This document shows, piece after piece, positions 1-6,844 of a stretch of DNA of 11,819 nucleotides. The stretch covers positions 1-11,819 of the forward strand of contig CADWAF010001185.1 of assembly GCA_902984215.1 (NCBI GenBank), given 5' to 3'. Positions within the stretch are counted from its first letter, which is position 1, and every line of letters starts with the position of its first letter. Source of the stretch: Willaertia magna. Its lineage: Eukaryota > Heterolobosea > Eutetramitea > Acrasida > Naegleriidae. The position numbers were made by a program, and so were the translations under genes. Under the pieces are notes generated by a model. That model saw nothing but the letters and a program-made list of their open reading frames with translations. It made no database searches and was not told the origin of the DNA.

Positions 1-50
1 TTATTAAAACCTGTTTTTGTTGATAAATTTGAAGAATAATTTAAAATGAA

Positions 51-491
51 TTACAACATGTGTTGTTTATTGAAAATGGTGGATGGTCGTAAAATAAATG
101 AATTATAGTCTTCCACTAATTCAATATTATGTGTTGGTATTTCAAACTGCAAAAAAAGTAAAGGATATAAACCTTGAATTCACAACTCTTCGTGTTTATG
201 GAATAAAAACCAACCTGAAAACAAATAACTCAATAAACTAATAGACAACAACAATAGAATTGAATTTATTGACATTAAGAAGTTCTGCTTTCTTATTCTT
301 TCCACATTAATTTTTTCCCTCATCAGTAAGATTAATTTATCCATTTTTAATAAACAATCTCCCTTTTTTAGTAATGGTTCACACTCAACCTCTACCCCCG
401 GATTTGGACGCTGCAGTAAAGCTGCTAACTTCTTCCTAAAAATATTAAGGGGTAGACCGAACCTTAAGCCAGTTTTTTGTGATATAAATAT
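51..491 (-). pseudogene. decayed frame for a membrane-segment protein, one in-frame TGA
   Basis: A minus-strand frame runs from just after a TAA (494-492) to a TAA at 53-51, broken only by a TGA at 182-180. That is 103 codons before the TGA and 42 after it. It contains a basic stretch (NIFRKKLAALLQRPNPG), an acidic patch, KKGDCLLKMDKLILLMREK, a hydrophobic transmembrane-like segment (SINSILLLLSISLLSYLFSG), and after the TGA the tail PTHNIELVEDYNSFILRP. Just upstream, KSVNPKYLYHKK lies in another frame, separated by an A run near 470-475, so a frameshift may sit there. The only complete ATG-started piece is 54 residues (344-180). I do not recognise the family. It may be the 3' part of the RCC1-type pseudogene or an unrelated gene. 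An intact gene with an intron around the TGA is less likely, because no GT-AG pair joins the two sides in frame. Confidence 0.45.
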
Positions 492-511
492 TTAGGATTT
501 ACTGATTTTTA

Positions 512-1612
512 TAAATTTTCTTCTCCAAAATTGTCGTTATAAAACATTGATAATGTTTTAAAATGATTTATGCAAAACACTTTCCAAACTGTCGCAAATT
601 GTAGTAAATTATTTAAATATTTAAAATGACTATCAATAACATTATTTGAATCAATATTTAAGGATGTTAAATTAAGTTTAAATTTAATGTAAGAACCAAC
701 AACATTGTTACAATTTTTGATGACACAACAGCATTAAGAAAAGCTGAAGGAGTTTTTCTGAATCAACAATAAATGACTAGTGTTCGTTATAATAGCTGCC
801 TTAAATTAACACGAAACTAATATCACTAAGGTAAGCAATCTCCACTTCTTTTAAAATGTTAATGCTCGTCTACATTTTCTTTAAATTATTGATCATATAT
901 TGTTCCATTTTACTGTTCTTTTTATCATTATAAACAAAAAATGTTCCATATCCACCACAAATAATTTCATTCACTCTCTTATCACTTTCACAAATTGGAT
1001 GTTTCACTAAGGTACATTTTGAATTATTATCATTTAATCCTAATTGACCATCTGAATTACATCCACCACAATAAATTTCATTACCTGATTTTAAAAACTA
1101 ATGTTGACAGCCAATTGAAATTTCAAAATCATGTCTGTTAATTGTAACTGATGATAATGGTTTACTCCAAATGCAATATCAATAATTGGTTTACTATATT
1201 TACTTTTTATAAATGTTTTAGTTGAATAGACATTTTCTTTATCTAATTCTTGATGTGAATTATCTCTATAAACATAAAAATCACCATTTTGTAACAATAA
1301 AGCAGTGTGATTTCCTACACAAATTACTCTTTTTAAATTTGTTAATATTTTACAATAAAAAATTCATAAACAGATTCACCTTCGTTATTTAACCCAGCTT
1401 CATAAATTAAATCATAATTTTCTTCTTCCAAAACAAGCAATGAATAATATCCACCTTTCACAATAAATTTTATATTATCCTTATTTAAAAAAGAATATTC
1501 CATTGATATCAGTAGATAGATATCGCTCACTTTTATCTTCTTTAAAACCTAAATCACCGTAATTATTTCTTCAAAAATATAAAAAAGCTGCATGTACTGC
1601 TTTGCTGTTCAT
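512..1612 (-). pseudogene. decayed RCC1-repeat gene, probably RCC1-BTB type
   Basis: RCC1 beta-propeller motifs are readable on the minus strand only by changing frame. From an ATG at 1612 the frame gives LYF-stop-RNNYGDLGF (TGA at 1573-1571). A second frame (about 1520-1345) carries IKFIVKGGYYSLLVLEEE. A third (about 1345-1160) has ICVGNHTALLLQNGDFYVY and IIDIAFGVNHY. A fourth (from about 1150) gives ISIGCQH-stop-FLKSGNEIYCGG then NSDGQLGLNDN and IICGGYGTFFV, with TAG at 1100-1098. It reaches another TAG at 872-870 and continues with ILKEVEIAYLSDISFVLI, resembling the start of a BTB domain. Further stops lie at 803-801, 779-777 and 710-708. The open frame 709-512 (NNLLQFATVWKVFCINHF) could be the end of BTB. 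At least four stops and four frame changes argue for a pseudogene. Sequencing error is unlikely because nearby genes are intact. The RCC1 part is firm; the BTB part is inferred. Confidence 0.8.
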
Positions 1613-1747
1613 TACAAAAAATTTAATAATTAATTAAATAAAAACACAGTTTTTACCAGAAGTACTTTTAGAATCGATACAACGCGCAAGCCAATAGATT
1701 TGTAAAAATTACAAAAAAAAACTTTCCAACAAGTCCTGGAAAAAAAA
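1613..1747. promoter_or_regulatory. short intergenic region upstream of the CUE-PARP gene
   Basis: This is the 135-bp gap between the start of the decayed RCC1 gene (minus strand) and the ATG of the CUE-PARP gene (plus strand), so it should contain the plus-strand promoter. The last 30 bases are A-rich, typical of a leader just before a protist start codon. No TATA box or repeat is convincing. Confidence 0.35.
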
Positions 1748-3574
1748 ATGACTCGATTAAAACGCGTAAAATCAAACAATGCCTCCTACAAGTGCAGTTC
1801 TTCCTCTTCTTCTAGCCTAGAACAGCGTGAACATGAACGAAATTACTTTCATAAAAATGATGTAGCTAATGAATTACTAAAAGAAATTGATGAATTTAAA
1901 AAGAATGTAATTACTTCTCCCAGAATTGTTGGACTCTTTACTTTTTATCATCAATTTTTATTGGAAGAATTAAATAATAAAGAATTGAATGAATATAATA
2001 AAGAATTAAATAAGGATTTAACAAATAAAGAATTAAATAGTTTAAAAAATAGTAATGAAGTATTACAAGAAAATTATTCTGAAGAGATTTTACAGTTAAT
2101 TGAAATGTTTCCACATTTAGATGTTTTACAAATTGTAAATATTTATAAAACGATAGCTAATGAACAATTAAATATGGCAATTGAATTATTAATAAATATT
2201 GATCAACAAGATATTCAACAACAATCCACTTTACAACAAAGTTTACAACAAACATTACAACAAAATCACACTTTACAACCAAATAATAATTTATTACAAC
2301 AAGAACAAGAAATTATTCATTACAATAATAATGATAATAATATTTATAATAATAATTTAAATATAGAAATGTCAATTATTCCAAAATTATTAAAAGTGAC
2401 TATTCCAGAAATGGACATTCACATTTCAGAATTAGAAATTGAATTTTTAACAAATTACAATATGAAAAACTCCATAAAAGAAGAATTAGGTATTTTAGAT
2501 GAAGAAGAAGAAAATTCTCAAAATGCTTTACAAAATTCATTACAAAATAATAAACCCGTGGAAGAAATGGATTCTCAAGAATTAGAATTACATTTACAAT
2601 GGAAAGCAAAATTAGAAATTTTACAAAAAGAAAGAAAATTAATGCAAATTAAAATTTTAGAAGAAAAAAGAAAACGAAATGTTAAATTTTATTGTAAAGA
2701 AGAATTGGAACATTTATGTAATTTTAAAAATTCAAATATTGTAAAAAGATATTTATTTAATTTTAAAAATCATTTTGAAATGAATGCTGAAGATATTCAT
2801 TTTAGAATTGTTGAATCTCAATTTTATAGAACAAGGTAATTATTTTTTTACAATATTTTTTATAAATTTTTACAACATTACTATTTTATTAAATATTTTA
2901 CAATTTTTATAACAATTAGTGCTACTTTTTCAGCAGGATATGGAAATAACTATTTTATTGAAAGTGTTGAATATTTAGTTAATCCATTAACAATTAAAAA
3001 ATTTAATGAATGTAAATTAAAATTAGCAAAAGAACATTCTTTTTTACCTGAATCAATGAATTGTTATTTATTATTTCATGGAACGAATGATACAAATATG
3101 GAAAATATTATAAAAACAAATTTCTTATTGGAAAAGATTGGAAGTGCTACGGATATGGGATTTTATGGTAAAGGTTTTTATTTTAGTGAAAATCCATTAT
3201 TATCAATGTAAGTTTTTTTTAAATTATTTAAATAACTATTTTAATTATTTAATTAACTACTTAATTTATTTAACAACTTAAAACTATTGTAATATGGTTG
3301 ACTTAAATATAATAACTTCTTATTTTTGTAAATTATTATTAGTGGGTATTCAAGAGGGAATCAATATTTATTATTGTGTTTAGTGATGGTTGGAAAAGCA
3401 TTTAGAATGAGTACAGTACAAACAGGTAGACCAAAAGAACCAGGTTATGATTCTCATACAAGTCCAGATGGTTGTCAAGAAGTTATTATATTTAATCCAG
3501 ATCAAATTATACCAATGTATAAAGTAAAGTATGCACAACGTTTAGATTGTAATTATGACAAAAATTTTATGTAA
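1748..3574 (+). CDS. CUE-like plus PARP catalytic domain protein (3 exons, 535 aa)
   Basis: Exons 1748-2835, 2920-3207 and 3343-3574 join in frame to 535 residues. Residues 112-151 look like a CUE ubiquitin-binding domain: the MFP motif at 120-122 and the AIELL motif at 144-148 have CUE spacing. A Gln/Asn-rich linker (about 152-205) and a charged coiled region (about 270-312) follow. The C-terminal 170 residues are a PARP ADP-ribosyltransferase domain: VEYLVNP, LFHGT with H416, GFYGKGFYFSENP with Y450, and CQEVIIFNPDQIIP with E505. This is the H-Y-E triad of PARPs that use NAD+ and may build chains. No BRCT, zinc finger, WGR or WWE region is seen. Family knowledge predicts transfer of ADP-ribose to protein or nucleic acid; the target is unknown. 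CUE plus PARP suggests action on ubiquitinated partners, which is inference. The start is the first ATG after an A-rich leader. Confidence 0.85.
2836..2919 (+). other. intron 1 of the CUE-PARP gene (84 nt)
   Basis: The donor is GTAATT and the acceptor TTAG. Only the acceptor at 2918-2919 keeps the frame into GYGNNYF and the PARP domain. The more consensus-like CAG acceptors at 2931-2933 and 2934-2936 lead to a stop after a few codons. The intron holds three copies of TTTTACAA. Confidence 0.8.
3208..3342 (+). other. intron 2 of the CUE-PARP gene (135 nt)
   Basis: The donor is GTAAGT and the acceptor TTAG. Splicing joins FYFSENPLLS to IGYSRGNQYLLL, the conserved stretch after the catalytic tyrosine. 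Read-through would stop at once at the TAA beginning at 3209. Confidence 0.85.
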
Positions 3575-3631
3575 TAATTTAATAAATAATTTGTAAATAT
3601 TTGGTAAATTTTACCAAGGACAAAAACAATT

Positions 3632-3724
3632 TTAAAATTGTTTACAACAACTCAGCAATCTATTGTTCAGTTGACCTGTTTTGTGCCTTAAAGCTAAATT
3701 TCTTTTTTTACTTATTTCCTTCTT
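3632..3724 (-). pseudogene. possible BTB remnant just after the RCC1-like stop codon
   Basis: Directly after the TAA at 3727-3725, the same frame stays open for 30 codons to a TAA at 3634-3632. It includes LALRHKTGQLNNRLLSCCKQF-like residues, where HK then RLL...F recalls the BTB pattern aHK..L..RS..F. Together with the BTB-entry motif just before the stop this suggests an eroded domain. The stretch is short, so the resemblance could be chance. Confidence 0.3.
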
Positions 3725-5023
3725 TTAATTTAAAATCTTTAATGTGATATCAGTTATTAATAACAATTTGCTTTCCAGCGCTTTGTCAACACTTTCATTA
3801 CAACAACAAACTTTACAAAAATTTAATAATTTATCTTTCATATAAATCTCTCCATTATTTACAAATTCTCCAATTAAAATACCAAACGCATCACTACCAC
3901 CACATACACAAACCACTTTCTCTTTTCCGTCATTAACACTTTTAATTTCATTAATCTCTTTAAACATATTTGGATTTGTATTTTTACTTCTACCAACAAC
4001 CCAAACTCTAACACCATTTACAATAAATATTGTTGTATAAGAACCATAAACTGTCCATTCATTATTTAAATTATAATTTCCATTTTCTTTAAAGTTTTGA
4101 TTATTCATAAAATAATTTAATTGATAAATTTTACCAAATTCAAAATGAATTGTGTTAAAATTTTTAAAAGCAGAATCTTCATTAAAACCGAAATAACCGT
4201 AAATATAAAATTCATTTTCTTTGGTAATAAAAATATTTATATGACTTTTAGGGATTGCATAAGCATCAATAATTAATTTATTTTTAAAAATTAAATTTGT
4301 ATTCATTTTTGTAAACGTTATAAAATCTGTTTGTGTACAAGCGTCAATTTTAGATTGACCATAATGATTATCCCCGATGCCGTAAATATTTCCATTTTCA
4401 TATAAAATTACAACATGATTAAAACCGCTTGAAATTCTTTTAATTTTTTTATTATTATCTTCCATTTCTGGATTTTTAATTTTTATAAAACTTTTTGAAC
4501 TAAAAGAAAATAATTTTCCACTAAAATAAATATCAACCCCATTAAAAACTATAAAAGAAGAATAAGTACAACATAAAATATGTGTTATCACGTTGTTTTT
4601 ACAATTTTTGTTATCTATTTTTTGATTTATTTCAGTTAACGGTGAAATAATAGATTTTGTTGTAAAATTTCCCAAAACAAAATCAGTATTACTGGAATTT
4701 ATACCGTCAAATAAAAATCCATAAACTAAACCACTTTCTTTTAAAATAATTAAATGATGGAAACTTGAACTAATTAATTTAATTGAAGATTTATCTTTTT
4801 TAAAAGATTTATTTGTGTGAACTAGTGCTGTTTGTTTGGAATGACCTTTAAAGATAAAAACATTATTTTTATTTGATATTAAAATACAGGCAACTCCTAA
4901 ATAAGAAATGTGAGTAATAAATTCATAATTGTTATTGTTCGAATTGTTATTATTATTAAATAATTCAATTGATTTTAATTTTCCTTCCGATTTTATAAAA
5001 ACTTTAGAATTAATCATTGACAT
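3725..5023 (-). CDS. RCC1-like beta-propeller protein (432 aa), BTB domain apparently lost
   Basis: The single-exon protein is built of degenerate RCC1 repeats. The clearest is residues 194-223 (IKRISSGFNHVVILYENGNI, then YGIGDNHYGQS). Others lie near 82-105, 146-170, 252-280, 323-347 and 369-395, so a roughly seven-bladed propeller is plausible. RCC1-fold proteins act as exchange factors or protein scaffolds; none of the surface expected of a Ran exchange factor can be judged here, so no partner is claimed. The last residues, ESKLLLITDITLKILN, match the entry of a BTB domain (SDxTF-like), and the protein stops right there. An open stretch of 30 codons follows the TAA in frame. An asparagine run sits at 23-32. 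A cysteine cluster (KVCCC, near 404-408) precedes the BTB-like end. The gene converges on the CUE-PARP gene (150 bp between stops). Confidence 0.85.
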   Translation of the reverse strand: MSMINSKVFIKSEGKLKSIELFNNNNNSNNNNYEFITHISYLGVACILISNKNNVFIFKGHSKQTALVHTNKSFKKDKSSIKLISSSFHHLIILKESGLVYGFLFDGINSSNTDFVLGNFTTKSIISPLTEINQKIDNKNCKNNVITHILCCTYSSFIVFNGVDIYFSGKLFSFSSKSFIKIKNPEMEDNNKKIKRISSGFNHVVILYENGNIYGIGDNHYGQSKIDACTQTDFITFTKMNTNLIFKNKLIIDAYAIPKSHINIFITKENEFYIYGYFGFNEDSAFKNFNTIHFEFGKIYQLNYFMNNQNFKENGNYNLNNEWTVYGSYTTIFIVNGVRVWVVGRSKNTNPNMFKEINEIKSVNDGKEKVVCVCGGSDAFGILIGEFVNNGEIYMKDKLLNFCKVCCCNESVDKALESKLLLITDITLKILN

Positions 5024-5275
5024 TTTTTAAGATAAAAATTTAAAATTATTATTAAGAGTAATAAATTTCACAACTCAGCTAAATAATTTATTAAGTGTAA
5101 CATATTTTTAATTATCATTAATATTGTTGTTGACAACAGTACTTCTTGTAAACCCAATAACAACAACAGTGAGCTTCTTTTGTGATTTCCAATTCCCCCA
5201 TCCTCAACACCAACATTCGTAAAGTGATCCAATTGGAACTATCACAAAAAATAACATAAAATCAAAAAAAAATAA
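5024..5275. promoter_or_regulatory. divergent intergenic region with a nested palindrome
   Basis: This 252-bp region separates the divergent starts of the RCC1-like gene (minus) and the USP8-dimer adaptor (plus), so it should hold both promoters. It contains a perfect 10-bp palindrome TCCAATTGGA at 5228-5237 inside an outer inverted repeat GTGAT (5224-5228) and ATCAC (5241-5245), about 30-50 bp before the plus-strand ATG. A C-rich patch lies at about 5190-5212. No reading frame is credible. Confidence 0.4.
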
Positions 5276-6681
5276 ATGAGTGCCAACAAGACATTAGAGT
5301 TAAAACTTGAACAAGTCCATGCCAAAGCAATGGGTAAAGTACCATTAGTAGATGATAAGAAATCACCTTCGGAATATTTCGCAATGGGTGCTACGTTATT
5401 AAAAAACGCAGGTCAATATAAAAGATTATTAGATTATGAAAATTGTTATATTAATTTAGTAGCCTATCAATTACTTATTGAACAACGTATACCAAATCAT
5501 CCTTCTATTCATATGCATCCTTTTTCACAAGAATATCAATTTAATTTAGAAAAATTAGAAACCATAAAAGTTGAAATTGCTCAAGTTTATGAAGAAGTTA
5601 TTAAAAAACTTTCTGCTTCTATTAAACCAAGTACTACTACCAGCACAAAACCTCCTCCACCTTTTAAGCCTACAACATCATCTAATCCGCCACCACCAAT
5701 TCATAACAAGCCTACAAGTTTACCGCCACCTATTCCATCAAGTAGTACTACCACAACTACGACAAAATTACCGCCACCACCAGTTAAGAAAACTACAACA
5801 AATTTACCGCCACCTCCAGTAAAATTACAAACGACATCTCCGCAACCTACGATGGTCAATTTGAATAGTAGTGAAGAAAGTAATAATAATAATCACAGTA
5901 GTAGTGGTAATAGTACAGTAACAACAACAGGAAATATGTTTTTATCTCAATTAAAACAAAAACAACAATCTTTTGTGCCATCATCAAATAATACTTATCC
6001 AACATTATTAAGTATGAATGACACAGCAAATAATGCTTTTTCTTCACACGGTAATAAAACACTTCCGCCAAGACCACCTAAAAATAATACAAAAACATCA
6101 CCTTCAATGAATAATAATGAAGATGTTACTGATTTAAGTCAAAATGAACAATATGCATATCATGCAGTAGGATCTGTTGTAAATAATGAAGAAGTTCAAC
6201 AAAAAGTTGGTCAAAGTGTTTCAAATGTTGCAAATAATGAACAAGTACAACAAAAAATTGGTAGTTCAATAAGTAATGCATCTCAAAATAAAGAATATCA
6301 AAAATCAGTTGGAAATTGGATTGCAAATAATACAGAAAATAAATATTTATCAAGTTTTGCAAGAAATGAAAAGGTACAACAAAGTTTTGGTAATGCAGTA
6401 TCAAAAACTGCTGAAAATAAGGAAGTACAACAAAAAGTTGGTAGTTCAGTTGGAAATGCTGCTACAAATAAGCAAGTACAACAAAAAACTGCTTCTTGTA
6501 AGTATTTTTTACAATGGTATTTATATTAATTTTATAATAATTTTTATTATTTACAATAATTTTTATAAATGAATTTTATAATAACTTAGCAATAATGTCA
6601 TTAACAAAAGGTGGAATAGTAGGCGCCAGGGAAGGTTCAAATTATGCTAAAAACAAATATCAAGAAAATAATCAACAATAA
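5276..6681 (+). CDS. USP8/AMSH-type dimerisation-domain adaptor with 17-residue repeats (2 exons, 437 aa)
   Basis: Exons 5276-6497 and 6590-6681 join in frame to 437 residues. Residues 30-112 (SPSEYFAMGATLLKNAGQY, then NCYINLVAYQLLIEQRIPNH) match the helical USP8_dimer/MIT-like domain at the N-terminus of the endosomal deubiquitinases AMSH and USP8. Residues 118-270 are Pro/Thr/Ser/Asn-rich with SH3-type ligands (KPPPPFKP, LPPPPVKK, LPPPPVK, LPPRPPK). From about 290 a 17-residue repeat runs to 414 (consensus N-K/E-x-V-Q-Q-K-V-G-S-S-V-x-N). The tail is GGIVGAREGSNYAKNKY. There is no JAMM or USP protease domain, so this is not a deubiquitinase. A role as a membrane-associated endosomal or ESCRT adaptor is inferred. 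The first-exon frame stops soon after the donor, and splicing instead gives a tail of matching composition. Confidence 0.8.
6143..6497 (+). repeat. coding tandem repeat, 17 residues (51 nt) per unit
   Basis: Units in the protein start at N304, N321, N338, N364, N381 and N398, with a partial unit at N290 and a short 9-residue spacer at 355-363. Asn opens each unit, Gln sits at 5, hydrophobics at 4, 8 and 12, and Gly at 9. Spacing of four suggests an amphipathic helix. The last unit is split by the intron and ends in exon 2. The DNA copies have diverged, so the pattern is kept at protein level. Confidence 0.8.
6498..6589 (+). other. intron of the USP8-dimer adaptor gene (92 nt)
   Basis: The donor is GTAAGT and the acceptor CTTAG. 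Splicing completes a Ser codon and joins KTAS to SIMSLTKGGIVGAREGSNY. It also finishes the last 17-residue repeat unit, which supports the call. Confidence 0.85.
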
Positions 6682-6844
6682 TTTTTGTATATTTTTGTAC
6701 GTTTTTATTTATTAAAGTTTTATTTCTTTGTAACAATTCTTTTATTAATTATTACCACATATATCTTTTTAAATAGTATTTTTCTCAATTAATTAGAGGA
6801 ATAGTGATACCCGTGGAAGAAAAAGAGGCCTCTTACAAATAAAA

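Noticed and set aside
180..182. TGA read as selenocysteine
   Set aside because: No selenoprotein family or stem-loop is recognisable, and the surrounding region is full of decayed coding sequence.
671..772. Plus-strand open stretch with TIFDDTTALRKAEGVFLNQQ
   Set aside because: It is short, lacks a start codon, and overlaps minus-strand pseudogene frames that have clearer motif support.
2200..2350. CAA/AAT-rich microsatellite as a mobile or CRISPR-like repeat
   Set aside because: It is coding Gln/Asn low complexity within exon 1 of the CUE-PARP gene, with no spacer structure.
5571..6572. Overlapping frames on both strands within the adaptor gene
   Set aside because: They are shadows of the repetitive Gln/Pro/Asn codons and have no independent features.
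5276..6681. Active AMSH/USP8 deubiquitinase
   Set aside because: Only the N-terminal dimerisation-type domain is present; no JAMM or USP catalytic domain follows.
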